Positions 12,801-25,079 of a DNA stretch of 64,000 bases are shown one piece after another. Each line of letters starts with the position of its first letter. The stretch's first letter is position 1. Source of the DNA: Eunapius fragilis (Eukaryota > Porifera > Demospongiae > Spongillida > Spongillidae); contig OY811982.1 in assembly GCA_963681505.1 (NCBI GenBank), positions 4,455,237 to 4,519,236 of the forward strand, in the 5' to 3' direction. The position numbers were made by a program, and so were the translations under genes. Below the pieces are notes generated by a model. It saw only the letters and a program-made list of their open reading frames with translations, had not been told where the DNA came from and made no database searches.

Positions 12801-14837
12801 AAAGCCATTAGTGGATTTAGAAAGGCTTAGCTGGCTTTTAAGATTCCAATGCATGAATGTGATAAACATGCCCTGCCATAGTAGTAGTTTTTGCTGAATC
12901 ATTCCTATTCTTCACCAAGGTTAAGAGTAGCTGAGCAATCTCTCAATGGAACCATCTTCTTTGTTTTGTAAGTTGGCAGAAGACAGATATGAAAAAGTCC
13001 CAAATAGAATTGAAATTGCATCAAGACGGAAAGAAGTACGCAAACTAATCAATAAAGATATGGGAAACAGGATCATCCAGTATTGAACCATTATGTCGCA
13101 ACATATCTTTTGGTGATAGAAAATTTTCATGTTCATTTCTCGATGAAAATAAACCGCTACATTAAGCGATACTGAATCATGTTTTTTGTCTGCACATGTA
13201 AATCATTCTCATCTAAGCAAGTACATCCTTGTGGTATCGTCTGCTGGGCCTTCACCCAATATCTCGGGTCTTCTAAGTGTTAAAGCAAAGCTGCAATTGA
13301 TGAGCTTCACATGTTGGATGCTACATATATACGTCTTCAAAACATATTTAAGTTGTGGATGCACAGCTGTTTTAACTCTTTGACCACACAGTGCACATTA
13401 ATATGCAAAAATTGCACAGGGCTTTCACCGCATATTGCACATTTATCTGCACACGTAATTGAAAACCATTCCGTGTCACATGGTTACACCCTTTGTGCAC
13501 CAAAAAGCCCTAAGTACAAGAGCTATGACTGGTGATTTTGGTTTTTAATAAAAAGGAATGCGAGAACTAACAGCTACAGGTGTACGTTAAATGGTGCCTT
13601 TATTGTCACTAGTGGCTTTGAATAAGCACCCGCATTTCTACATAAACGCGAGGTCTTTTGAAACACCTGGATCTTAGAAATAACAGCGATGGGTAAACAT
13701 AACGTGTTTTCGTCTTCTATTTTGTATGGCTTGAAATCCTGGCCCCCTTGGCTCCGCCTATATCATATTTTGTTGCGACAATTGTTTTTTAAGCTTGTAA
13801 ACCAAATATGCATATCACAAAACGCTTTTATATCATATAATATCTTTATGTAAGCCAACCGTGTCGTTCCTTGTGAACGGCGACTAATAAGCCATAATTA
13901 AAAACATAACTGGCAATTAACGACGTCACCCGTATTACAGTATGGACACTCAAAGAGTCACTAGACGTAGAGCGTTGTGCATTTGGTATTGATAATCTTT
14001 GGGCTGGTGAATGCAACAGTTGTATGTATAAGGAAGATTGAAGTCAGGAACAAAATGATTATATACAAGTCTACTGGGAATTTTGACAATCATAAGATGC
14101 ACCTCATAAAGTTTTTTATTTGATTCTATGTACCACAATGTTTACATTCATCAAAGCTCTTCATGATTTATAGGAATTATCAAATCATCAGGTTCCTAAT
14201 CCTAATCCCTGGACTGTGATCAATTGAATGATATATGTATTTGTACATGGTTATATGTATAACAACATGTATATGTTAGAATGCATAATTTTAACCGTTA
14301 AACAGGACAACATGAAACACTTTCAGGCACATTTATATCATTACAAGATCTCACTTAAGATGAACTTGAAGCATGCAGGTGATCCAATTCTGTGTGAAGT
14401 GCTATTTCAACAATGGCTAAGAGAATATTAGCAAACATCAATGCTCCAAAGAGCTTGAGTTGTATGGCAACGAATGGGTGCCACTCTCATGGTAATTCCT
14501 CATCTAGTGGGCCTATCTATCTATGTTTCTAATGTGCAAAGGTTTGGTACACGTGGTCATTTCATTTAGCTTATTTAAATGTTACATGTAATCTATTATA
14601 ACTTACAAGGTTCATTTCATTTGCATATAAAGTGTGAAAAGTTTGACCACAAATTTAAAGAACACCTGGTATCTATTTAACCTTTATGGCTATGGCCATA
14701 TAGTTTGAGGTTGTTGCCATTCGGCATAGAATAGCTCATACTGTGCTTAGATCATGCAATATGTATTTAAATTTTTAATGTCAAATATTTTTATTTTTTG
14801 ATATAAAGACAGTGAAGGCGGTTCTATACTGAAGTAC

Positions 14838-16287
14838 GCGACACCATCGATGAAGTAAACATTAACCTTAATAAATCTCGAGGCAGTAGTCATAGATCTA
14901 GACCGTTAGTGGTCCTAGGACCAACACATAACAGCATTGAATTTAACATTGTATTTTCGAACTTAATATTTTATTATGGTCTCGAATCATAGTTGGATAA
15001 ATCTTAGTAAAGAAAAAACCTTTTTTAAAATTCATTTTTTTCTAATATTACTGTAGCAAAATATTACTGTAGCAAAATGCAAAAATTCGTGAGAAAATGA
15101 ATCGGTTTCTTTTACTTTCCACCCATGTGCCCTATAACCGCATTCATGATTATGCTCCAATCCCTGAGTATCATCGGTGAGATAAACGAATTTAGGTTTC
15201 AGTGACATCTACAAATGATGCTATTTACATGACGAGCATAATTAGCATTCAGAAGAATTTTTATAATTGACATAGCCAAATCCAATTCTGTAAGGTTCTG
15301 CTAGTTAGTGCTCTTTCCTCAAATTAATAAACATGTTACATGTTGTGATTTTAATATGCGTTTCATTAATTAATTATGTAGTTCTTTATAAGTTAAATGT
15401 GTGCTATATATAATAAACATTTTAAAAAGCAATAACCTATTTTACAAATTTGGATTTAACCCTTTCTCTCTTATGAAAACACAAAAATAGATCTGAACCA
15501 GCACCATACACGATTATCATAAATTTTGTGTTTACATGTAATATTGTTGGAATGTAATGAATACAATTAGCTGATAATCAAATGCAATAAAATGTTATAC
15601 CATGCCCTTCGCTACAAGTAGTCCGGCTGTAGTGGTCATTCTCCATTTCGTCCCTAAACGTAACAAGATCATGCGAAAGTAATTCAATATCGCATGAACA
15701 ACGCCCCCCGATTTTACAAACCTGTATCCTTTATTGCTTCACTTGTCGACTTCTCATTACTGCTAAGGGCGCTGTAGCTTTCCTTGTGACTAGGAGAGGC
15801 ATCCGAACAACATTCTTTACCAAGATCACAATTCTTCTGCTTATTGTACCGTCAGATCGCTCCAACTATGCCCTCTTTATGAATGCCCTCGACTTTTTCT
15901 CTGTGGTCGTGTCGTTTGACACTTAAAGTTAATCCCACCTTCATAACCTGCTCCTGCGACATGCACAACACTTCTCAAACATATCAGATTCCTTTTAATC
16001 TTCCGGACAACATTTCAGCCTCATTACTTTCGCCACCATTAGACCGTAAAAAAACAGTTCTTGGTTCAGAACCATAGTGTTAGATAAGGGCTGCTTCTTT
16101 TACTTTATTGGTTTGAGTTATGTAATCGTTTCGAAGTGTTTTCAGGTGAATTTCATTACTGACCACACGCGCTACTTGTTTATTATCGTCTATAATAGTC
16201 TCACTCAGCTGACAACAATCTCGTTTGCAAAGACAGCACCTACTCAAGAGAGGATTGCAGTTTAACGAATCATCTCGTTTAACTAAT
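14838..16287 (+). mobile_element. Partial copy of the 'GCGACACCAT' TIR family
   Basis: The left end near 14838 (CGCGACACCATCGATGAAG) resembles the left terminus of the element at 23351-24425. 16028-16205 aligns with the interior of that element: the segment around TTAGATAAGGGCTGCT, and the later TTTCGAAGTGT plus TAATAGTCTC segments. The right terminal repeat is missing. A new left-type terminus, AGTCCGCGACACCATGG, begins at 16288, so this is a truncated copy abutting a second fragment. No intact transposase is seen. Confidence 0.5.
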
Positions 16288-16395
16288 AAAGTCCGCGACA
16301 CCATGGAGGAAGTAAAAATTATGCATTCTATTTTTTAACTGTCTAAATAATAACGTGTGTATCAAAACTATTATGTACTATGGCAGTCAGTATAC
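16288..16395 (+). mobile_element. Second fragment of the same TIR family
   Basis: Starts with the family terminus AGTCCGCGACACCATGG and shares the subterminal GAAGTAAAAATTATG and CTAAATAATA with the reversed right end near 24330-24425. It stops being recognisable before the poly-C tract. Confidence 0.45.
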
Positions 16396-16398
16396 AAC

Positions 16399-16416
16399 CC
16401 CCCCCCCCCCCCCCCT
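16399..16416. repeat. Poly-C tract
   Basis: Uninterrupted run of about 18 C on the plus strand, one of many poly-C/poly-G runs in the window. Confidence 0.9.
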
Positions 16417-16608
16417 TTTAGCACATTGAGTGTGCAGTAACACATTTATCTATTTAGCGCATACACACGCAATCGCCGCTTTGTGCACTTGAGCCTATCT
16501 ATAAATCCCACTAGCCCAATTAATTGGGTGCGCATTCGCCGCTTTTGTGCTTTATAAAGAGCCTCTCTTGTGTGTTGGTGTACTGTACTAATATGTGACA
16601 ATAAGAAA

Positions 16609-17805
16609 GATTCTACCAGAGTTCATATATAGAGGGATTGGAAACGAATCACGTGCGCCATAGACTCCTGTACTTGCGTGCGCGGGCAATGCTCAATAGT
16701 GCGATTCACACCTCTATATGTGTTGGAAGGGGTGGATTTCTGGAGGGAAGGATAGAAAATCTGCTGGTGTGCATCAGCCTCGGTGAGTTAGCTGTGTTTC
16801 GGTATCAGCAAATGCGCAAAAATACTTGCCTTAAGTAAATATAGTCTTCGTAAGGTACTTTACTTGCGCGTGTACGTATTTGTGGGGGTGCTGTTCCTAA
16901 ACGCAGTGGGTATTCTGCTCAAACTTTATAAAATGTGATTGTGCATAGTCTGTTGTAGTCGACCGTGGGGTTTTTATTAAGTCATCGTGTCTATCGCGTC
17001 TGCTATATCGATTTTTGACCGCGAAATTCGTTTTACCAAGCGTAACTTTGTGGAACCGTATCTACGCCATCCTATACCAAAAAAATTCTCTTGCACATGA
17101 TTTCGACTGTGCATTGTGTATTTTAGTCGAAGAGGGTACTTTTACGTGTAATGCGATCTCTATTATTTATATCTGATTTGTTTTGTACATGTAGGTATGA
17201 GTACACGGCGATTCCGATTATGCCCCGTGAAGAACCTAGAAAGAAGGAAAAGCAAGCAACTCTCTCTCTCGTTGTCTCCATTCCTCGACATCGCATTCAT
17301 GTGGTTGGCATGCTTGTGTGCGATGAAAGAGTTCCTAAGCATGAATCACCTGAACCTTCTCTACCTGCATCCCTACCTGTATCATTCCCTTTGTCGGTTT
17401 TTAAGGATTTGACGACAAAGTTCTAGTAATGAGCTTGGTAGGAGGCTACAAATGTTCTTTTCCTCCATCCTGGGTAATTTCCTCCCTGATACCACTTACC
17501 CTGTGCAAGATGCAAGTCCAGGATGTAAAGTCCAGGATGTAATGAAGCCAATTGTGCTGATGTCTGTGGTGGTGAAGGACGAGATGGTATGGGCTGTGAG
17601 AATCCTCAATTCTACCTTCGATGTAAACAGCTTTCCTATGGTCAATAACATTCCACTCAGTATCTGATGTTCTGAATCTGGTGAATGTTATAGGTTTTAT
17701 AGTTAGCTGCACCTGAAGCCTTAAAAGTCATTGGTAGCATTGTCCGCGTTAATTAGTGTTGATTGGCCTCGTTTCCAATCCCTCTATATATGATCTCTGA
17801 TTCTA
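16609..17805. mobile_element. 1.2-kb non-autonomous TIR element
   Basis: The ends are inverted copies of one another. The left end carries CATATATAGAGGGATTGGAA at about 16623 and the right end carries TTCCAATCCCTCTATATATG at about 17773, with similarity continuing outwards (CAGAG, then AGAATC-like). The interior has only short open frames and no transposase motif. Solo ends of the same family occur near 20495-20525 and 41352-41380, showing a dispersed family. No clear target-site duplication was found. Confidence 0.65.
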
Positions 17806-18349
17806 CTTAGTGTTTAGTTGCTTTTTGTTACGTTCAGCCACGTCGTCAAGTAGCTTTTCTTGTTTGCGTCGTTGCGATCCAGTCAACGAGCAGTTTAAGT
17901 GCAGGCTTTCTTTCGTTCAACCTAAAAACAAGGTTACACCATGTGCCGTCGAAAGTTCCCACACCTTGGACAATCAAGATAGTCACGTATCAACCAGCAG
18001 TAAGCGCAAATGTGTCTTCAGATGACCAGTTTGCTCAATTGTATAAGGATGTACGTTGTGAGATTCATGAAACCAATATTCAACGCATCCTATCTCGGCC
18101 AGTTGGTGATGAAGTGAATCCTATTATGAACACGTTCACTCTAATATGTATGAAAAAGTATCATTACAAGTGATTATGTTGTACATTTGTCCCAAATATT
18201 TATTTAATGGTTTTACAAATTGAGGAGTACGATTTAGGTTCCGCTACTGATCGGCTACGCGTAAACAACTATGATTAAAACTATTAAACTGAAGCATAAT
18301 TTTCAGTATACTAAATGAATAAGATTACGGTAGTCTATTATTAATCAAG

Positions 18350-19059
18350 ACGCTTTGTTATATAAAGTCATTCGCAAGTTCTCTATGCAAACCATATTAG
18401 ACACTAAGGATGTCTTGTACAGTTCTACGTCGATCTCCATATGCAATGCGTATAAATAATCATAAATTATGCCATGAGCTCCAATGTTAGCAATCTTATC
18501 TCACAATAACAGTGCCAATAAATTCTACGACTCTCATTTAATAAAGCAACAAAAACATACATCACGTAAGTCACAGCATAAATCATGTCCTCGGATTAAA
18601 CATGAAAAATATGAAAACCGATGGATTACCTATAGTTCTCATTGATCAAAGCATCATGACATGGGCTATTATAAATGTGTCCAGCTTAAAACAAATCCAT
18701 TCCTGGAACCAACCTATAATGTATCTGATGATTAAGCAGTGCAAAGGTGTTATCGATATATGGCGTTTCTCTAATGTTGATTTCGTCCAGTATCGAAACG
18801 TTTACATGTTAGAAGAATGACAACATATCAATTGAGCTCATTCTCCTTTAACAGAGCATTTCAAAAGTACGCAACGGATAATTAACAATACAAATCATAA
18901 AGATTTATAGATTAACCACGAATTTATTTATGTCGTGGCTGTTATAGTTATTAATTGCCAATTAGGCTTAAAAGAACACGCATTGATCATTTTAAGCATT
19001 AGGCTAATCTTTGTCCCTCTAATCTCATCTAAATGGTCACTTCTCCCTCACTCCAGTCT
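18350..19059. other. No recognised feature
   Basis: Unique flank to the right of the palindrome. There is a 72-codon open frame at 18602-18820 with no recognisable domain. The motif TTAATTGCCAATTA at about 18953 recurs near 23060 and 26310. Confidence 0.4.
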
Positions 19060-19220
19060 CCTTGATAGAATTGCAGGTGTAGCAGCTCTGTCTACTGAAA
19101 CATGCTGCCAATGACCCAAAGTGTCGTGAATTGGGATGGATGTGTATACTAAAGGCAGTTGAGAAAGGTGTTCTCAAGACTGGCTACCTATCTAGCAATC
19201 CATCTGTCCTGTCTATCAGC
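19060..19220 (+). pseudogene. Decayed LINE C-terminal fragment
   Basis: Translation in one plus-strand frame (with stops) gives TETCCQ-stop-PKCRELGWMCI followed by LKAVEK and SRLATYLAI. This aligns with the last part of the better preserved LINE protein at 55995-57163 (VETRKLLSNGPKCQELGWTC, then SRLASHLAI). It is short, stop-containing and isolated. Confidence 0.65.
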
Positions 19221-20490
19221 AACAGAGACATGATACGTTTAACGTGCTTTCGCATTTCGTAACGATTGAACTATGCAATGTATTTATACATCACATTTAG
19301 AATACTGTTATCTTAATTATTGAGAGCCTGTCCAATGAAAATGTTGAAATACTAGTCGTAGAAGTAATGTTGTTGACAATTACCCTTACCAGTATATATT
19401 TGTCCCATTACAATAAAGCCACACTATATTACTTGATTTCGTAAATTTAGATGATTACTTCATAATAATTACGTAAAGGCGTCACGATGCTTTCTTAATG
19501 GAGATAAGGACATACAACCATGATTTATAACGTTGTAGTAATAGCAGCAACGGAACTTTGCATAAAAGTGTACGCAGGTCAATTATAACAAACAAACCAT
19601 GAAAAAAGCTTACATGTTGCATGTAACACTACTGTTCAGTTGATATGCTGTTTATACATATTTAAAATTACATCGAACTAAGTAAAATATATTGCGACTG
19701 TTTTTATGTAGTAGACAATAAACAATGATTGCGCAATTAATTTATTTGCGATGAAATTCACCTGGTGTTGCGGTTATGGGTTAAATGGCTTTTCCAGATA
19801 CAGAGATCTCTATAGAGAAACCTATCGGAGCAAGATACTCTCCCGTGGTCGCAAACAAATGGACTTCTTCCTAATAGAAGAACATGCACATGCGGAAGTG
19901 TTATGGAATTGAAAGTACGAATGAAAGATGACAATATATTCCATTATTTCCGCTGCAAAGATTTGGCAATAGTTTCAGTTAATTTATACAGTACATAAGA
20001 TTATGTTATCCATTATATCTATAACACAGTCGGTAGTAGTTAAAACTGGAGGACTGTGACGTTTCCGTGACTATAGCAACCGTATATTACGCTTGTTTAT
20101 GCGTTACGTTTGCGGGAAAATTTTTCTTTCTAAAAGTGGGTGCATATCCCACATTGGGAAAATTGTATGATCTCTGGATAAACTGCATAATTGCCCGATA
20201 ATTTTTGTAAGCACGTTAACCAATCCAAAAACACCTACTGACCTTTGGTCTCAACAAAGTGTAGCCAATCTCTAAAATGACGCGCAGTTTTTGTTACGGA
20301 TGACAATACACCGTTGTGTTGTATGATGTTTTTAACGTTGCAAGCAGCAATGTAGATCATCTGAATATGATAGAGAATTTAGATAGCACAAGTATCAAAC
20401 TAACACAGCCGAGCGCAAATCTGCTGAAATACATGCACCAAACCGCCATTTTATTCCACGGTGGCCTGGTGGACCAGAACTTCAGGGAGT
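19221..20490. other. No recognised gene
   Basis: AT-rich sequence with no convincing coding potential. A 61-codon open frame at 20316-20501 lacks recognisable similarity and runs into a transposon terminus. Confidence 0.4.
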
Positions 20491-20530
20491 GCACGCGTTG
20501 ATTAGTGTTGTTTCCAATCCCTCTAGCTAC
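20491..20530. mobile_element. Solo terminus of the 'GGGATTGGAAAC' TIR family
   Basis: GTTTCCAATCCCTCTAG preceded by GTTGATTAGTGTT matches the right end of the 16609-17805 element. The matching left end was not found nearby. It directly abuts the LINE remnant that follows. Confidence 0.5.
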
Positions 20531-20540
20531 TTAATATCTA

Positions 20541-21260
20541 CTCAATAACCTCCACACATCCGCAAGAGGATCAAAGCAAGCCATTTCTACCAGTCTTGAC
20601 ACATGGCCTCAGTGCGCTTGGAGGCAATGTACTGTAACTGGTGCAGAATTAATGTCATCCCCAATTGAGGCACCAAATATGACAAGGTGCGGCACTTGAG
20701 ACCTTCATACCTGATGGGAACATGCTGATGTCATTGTGGATGCACGACAAGCTTGTGTTAATGTGCATGCCCAGTGGAGGAGTCCAAGTGTGTTAAAGAT
20801 AGAGTAGCTGATTTCCTACACATCATCATCTAGAAACCAACACTAAAAAGCAGTGTTAGGTAATCATCATCAGCATCTTTGGTCTTGTATCTTCCACAAG
20901 ACCAAAGGAAAGAATAAAGGGCACCTTGCAGAGCACCTGATTGTAATGGCAGATGACCTAAAGGCTTAGGATGCCACAAGTGGGGATGAGAGCCACAGCA
21001 CCAAGAAGCCCATAATATGGAAGAAATGAATGGCACATTCATATCGGAGAGCCTGCCCAGACACAAGGTTGAAGGCATTGCACATGTCCAACTTTCACCA
21101 TGGCGAACTCATCATCCTCCCGGGTATCCTCCATGCATGTTCTAAGGCATGTTCTAAGGCTAAGAACACATGCAGGATAGTTCATAGGGGCTCAATCCTA
21201 CTAAGGATGGACGATGCCACTGATATCACAAGGCATGTAGGTGTTCAGACTGCCATATAG
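20541..21260 (-). pseudogene. Decayed LINE reverse transcriptase fragment
   Basis: Minus-strand frames with stops and shifts contain a PLGHL-type segment that resembles the QGDPLGP region of LINE reverse transcriptase. Downstream is PPLGMHIN, then DISMFPSGMKVSS, as found after the YxDD motif in this LINE group. The reading breaks off near 20541. It belongs to the same family as the 55995-57163 fragment but lies 3' of C-terminal sequence (21200-22210) on the same strand. That is the wrong order for one copy, so at least two truncated copies, or a rearrangement, are present. Confidence 0.6.
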
Positions 21261-22210
21261 GCCAATTGGCTTGTAGCAGGTGATTGCTAGCTTAGATGAC
21301 GGAGCGAACTCTTCATAGTCTCTGACCCAACACTCCATAGGTCTTAATGACCAATGGATTACTGTTGTGCTTCCTGACCTAAGAGGCCTGAGCAGCTGAT
21401 ACTGGAGTGTCCTGCATCCAAAATTAAGCAGAGATGTCAAATGCCAAAAGCGCCTTTTGACTAGTCTTGGAACCATGCAGACCTATGGCTGATTGAGCAT
21501 AAAGTCTGGCTAAACGTGTATACCTGAGTTGTTCTGATTAGTTGGCATTCATGAGCCATGTCATGCAAATAGCCAACACCTATATGCCCTGTGCGATCTT
21601 AGTGGTTAATTATTTTCCATGCATGACATGGTTTTGTGGCTTATGAACATAATAGGAAATAGGAACAAAAACCTATCAGACCAAATTGGGTATTTCTGTG
21701 CTCAATTAGCCATAGGTCTGGTATGTTTGACCAGTTAAGGACTTGAACATCTGCCAGTACCAGTCTTGAGTGTTCATGACCTTGAGTCAGGTTGTTGCCT
21801 ACTTCAACTTTGACCCTAAGGTGTGCCAAGCGGTAAGAACAAGTTATGATGATGTACAACATCTCACCCTTGTTTACTAGTAGTAGCTAGCAAGCGACCT
21901 AAAAGATCCTGGAAGGAATCTGGTAAAGGGAATCAGAGCCACCTGACGTGTCTAAACCAAGAAACCAATTGAGAGCAACATGGTACTGATTTTGGTCAAA
22001 GTGGAGGCCAAAACATTCTGACGCTGAAAGCCATGATGAAGAATCAGGGGCAGAGGTGGATAGTAGGCATGCCATATCGGCCATGGAGGACGTGTTAAAA
22101 TTGTAAATCATCCAATTTTGAGGATAGTGCCTTTTGCCGCATAGGGGGAGATAAGATGGAATCCAGTGTGTTCTTTTCAGATGAGTTGAATATCTCCACA
22201 GCATGGGCAA
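21201..22210 (-). pseudogene. Decayed LINE C-terminal region
   Basis: Three successive minus-strand segments align in order with the intact-frame copy at 55995-56981. 22070-21900 reads ACLLSTSAPDSSSWLSASE (compare KARLLSISAPHSPSWLSVV). 21862-21700 reads VGNNLTQGHEHSRLVLADVQ (compare EKGHGLTRDHNHTRPADVL). 21360-21220 reads LAITCYKPIG then LYGSLNT (compare LAISMSSPKP then IYGRLNI). Stops and frameshifts separate the segments. The zinc-knuckle cysteines and the RPxD endonuclease residue are lost, so it is dead. Confidence 0.75.
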
Positions 22211-23350
22211 GGAGGGTAATTGATTGTTTTACTATTGTTATAATTATTATTGACAATGCAGGAAAAGGCTAGCCTAGCGGTTATAATATATTACAGAAGT
22301 GTATCTAGATACAAATGCATGTACCGCACATCAAAGCAACAAACATACAAAGCATACACATAATATTATTGCTATACAAATGGTCATGTGCAAAAACAAA
22401 AAGTTACCACAACAAAAAGTTCATTAGAAAGGGTAGGTTTCTGAACCTGGTAAGGCAGTAGGGGTGTAAGACGACTGTTGTAATTGGTCCTGGTCATCAC
22501 GAGACAATTGACTATAATGTAATGACGCGGGTTCAGAGTTGCTGCGTTTGATTTTAGGCATGCTGTCAGCAAGACTTTCCAGATCCACAAGAATCTATTT
22601 TTAGAGAACAAAAATGTGCAGGTTATTGCTTCATTACTAGTTATATGGTTTAATACTTATGTTGGGACACACTACTTTTATAAATAAATAAGCAAATAGT
22701 AAAAGGTTTGAATTTTTTCAATATCAGATAATCCTTTCACATCAAGGATTTGATTATCTATTGTACACATGTACATGTAGTTATAAGGCACTGAATTTGT
22801 AAACACATCACCTGCGAGCAATAGTACCCAAGGCCTTGTGTTTACGCTGCACACTGTCGTTTTATACATGTATTTATACTTATACATGTTTATATATGCT
22901 TATATATGCTTATATATGCTTTAGAGAATATTGGATCATATACATGTAAGTATCATAAATATTTTTATTACAAAAACTGTATCTTATCCTCATAGGCATG
23001 ACAGCTGCTTGGTGCTGAATTGATACACAAAAAAACTTAGTTTGTAATGGCCAGTTATTAATTGCCAATTCAAATCAAGCAATGTTTCCATCAGCGTACA
23101 GTGCGGTTTTTGGCTGCATCAACTTTCAATCTCAAAATAAGAACATATCGAATTATGTAGACACGTCAGATTGCATAGTTGATTCAATTCACACATACTA
23201 TAGTTTAGTGACAAGCAATAAACTCACGCGATTAAGGCAGAAGGGTCCATAAACTATTGCATCATCCTAATCATAAATGTTTGCATGAACGTTTTCGAAA
23301 TGTAAGAAAACGTTCATGACTTTGTAAAAGTAGAGCAAGGAAACCTATTA
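22211..23350. other. No recognised gene
   Basis: AT-rich sequence with short tandem TTATATATGC units near 22886-22920 and the recurring motif TTATTAATTGCCAATTC near 23056. A small inverted pair, GAACGTTTTC…GAAAACGTTC, lies at about 23288-23317. Confidence 0.4.
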
Positions 23351-24425
23351 AAGTCCGCAACACCATCAAGGAAGTAAACGTTAATGGCTTCTTAATGAAA
23401 ACATTAAACTCATGCCCACAATAACCACAATGTGTAGAAATCTACCAGCTATGTTGGCTATAAAAATGTACCTTGTGCAGCTTAAAAATTAGTTTAAAAT
23501 TTCAAGTTAACAGGGGGTACTGTAAAAATATTTATTCAATTTGACCAACCGCATCCAAAATAATTTGATTCTAAAAAAACAATATCTCGTCTTCTGCTTT
23601 TACACTGTCTGTTTGACTTTCAAGAATACATTCTTTACTCTTTAGCCCCATTACTGGCGCCACCTTTAGACTGTGTAAACAAACAGTTCTCACTAAAATA
23701 ACTGTTCAGAACCATTGTTTAGTGTTAGATAAGGGCTGCTCCTTGTACCTTTATTTGTTCTTGCTCCCAGAGGCTCTTTTGAATACGACTATCGTGCTTT
23801 TGTGCCTTTGTTCATGGGCCCAGAGGCCCTTCTGAATATGTCTATTGCACTTTTGTGATACCATTTGCCTTTGTCCTTTGTGCGTCTATATGTTTCTGAG
23901 TTGTATGCGTTATGGATCAGTTTTTCTTGGTGAATTTGACAACTTTGTGTGTGTTTCAGGATGTCGGCAGTTCTTGAGGGGACTAGCAGCAATAGACAAG
24001 AGTGTGTTGTTGGGTGAAATAGAGGAATTGAAGAAAAAGAGATCCCAAGCATTAACTGAAGAGCAAAAGATTGATATTTTTGTTGCATACCCAAGAGGAC
24101 CCTTCCCATTCTGAAAGCAGCAGTTCTTCTGATGACATGGACAGTGAGTAAGATACTGATGAAATGTAATACGTTCACACTTATTCATTTGAGTTATGTA
24201 AACGTTTCGAAGTGTCTCTCTCATGTTAATTTCATTAGTGACAACACGTGCTACTTGTTAATTATCGTTAATAATAGTCTCGCTCATTAGTATTCAACTC
24301 ACTGAATTTTTAATGATACAAGAGATGATCTGCAGAAAATAATATGTCTAGCCTATTATTTAGACCCTAAAGGCACCTTTTATTTTAAAGAGTACATAAT
24401 TTTTACTTCCTCAATGGCGTTGCAG
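23351..24425. mobile_element. 1.1-kb TIR element
   Basis: The left end (GTCCGCAACACCATCAAGGA) and right end (reverse complement GTCTGCAACGCCATTGAGGA) form an inverted repeat of about 30 bp, continuing as GAAGTAAA. Interior blocks match the partial copies at 14838-16287. Between about 23750 and 24175 this copy has extra DNA containing TTTCAG/GATGTCGGCAGTT, which looks like a splice acceptor, and a short helical frame rich in Glu and Lys; I do not recognise it. No transposase catalytic motif is visible. Confidence 0.55.
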
Positions 24426-24777
24426 ACTTGGAAGTAACAACCAACTTCCCTTAACTGATGCGGACAAACTATGAATACTAGTAAGATAAATTAAATGAGC
24501 AGAGAATGAGAACATGGACTTTATTTGGTTTGAAGTCTCTTGAGTAACACCAACATTGTCATGAGCGTCTGAGGTAGGCCTGATTAATGCTATAGTTGTG
24601 TGGTGTCCAAAAGGCACTAGTTGAGGAGAAAGTAAGGGAGGAAAGACAGGCATGTAGGACCTTTTGTGGCAAGCATGGTCGCTAAGTACGTGTTGCTATG
24701 TATTTTTGTGTGGGAGGTGGTCGTTCCTATCGGTTGCTAGCTACACGTACTTAGCAACCAATAGGCGCTAGGCAAAG

Positions 24778-24787
24778 TATATAAATA
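24778..24787 (+). promoter_or_regulatory. TATA-box-like site inside the terminal repeat
   Basis: TATATAAATA lies 163 bp before an ATG that opens a short frame. The same site occurs, inverted, in the right terminal repeat (about 30413-30424), so both ends could fire inwards. Inferred from sequence only. Confidence 0.35.
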
Positions 24788-24940
24788 AGTTACGCGGACG
24801 TACATTGCGTTGGCGTTTCACCATATTTTGTGACGACAACAATTTCAGCTGTCAAATTTCATCCCCCGACCTACATAAATTTTGCATTGGCAATATCTAT
24901 CTTTAAACTATTATTCACTCTTATAAAAACCAATTTAATT

Positions 24941-25079
24941 ATGAGTATAGAAACAAAGGATTATGAATTTCATAAAATATTGCCAACAAAAATACGGAGA
25001 ATACAAACATCCCCTAATAAGAAAGTTGGAGGATTATTGGAGCTGAATGTAAGGATGTTTCGACACAGAAGGGAACAAG
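24941..25079 (+). CDS. Possible first exon of an unknown element gene
   Basis: An ATG opens a 46-codon frame rich in Lys and Arg (TKIRRIQTSPNKK in the middle; MFRHRREQ near the end). It terminates at a good splice-donor match, CAAG/GTAAGA. It lies just inside the terminal inverted repeat and downstream of a TATA-like site, as expected of a first exon in an autonomous transposon. I could not find a phase-compatible second exon, and later frames are stop-rich. Product unknown. Confidence 0.3.

Larger units (their letters stand above)
9323..18349. repeat. Right arm of the giant inverted repeat
   Basis: Reverse complement of 1-7578, but longer because it contains 15402-17036, which falls in the gap of the other arm. 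The match ends at 18349 only because the partner reaches base 1; what follows (acgctttg…) has no visible partner in the window. Short open frames are mirrored with few changes, which reflects sequence identity and not coding constraint. The unmirrored segment carries transposon termini. Confidence 0.95.

Noticed and set aside
163-18173. Mirrored small open frames of 60-90 codons in the palindrome arms as conserved genes
   Set aside because: Their matching reflects DNA identity of the arms. Frames are broken by single-base indels between arms and none shows domain features.
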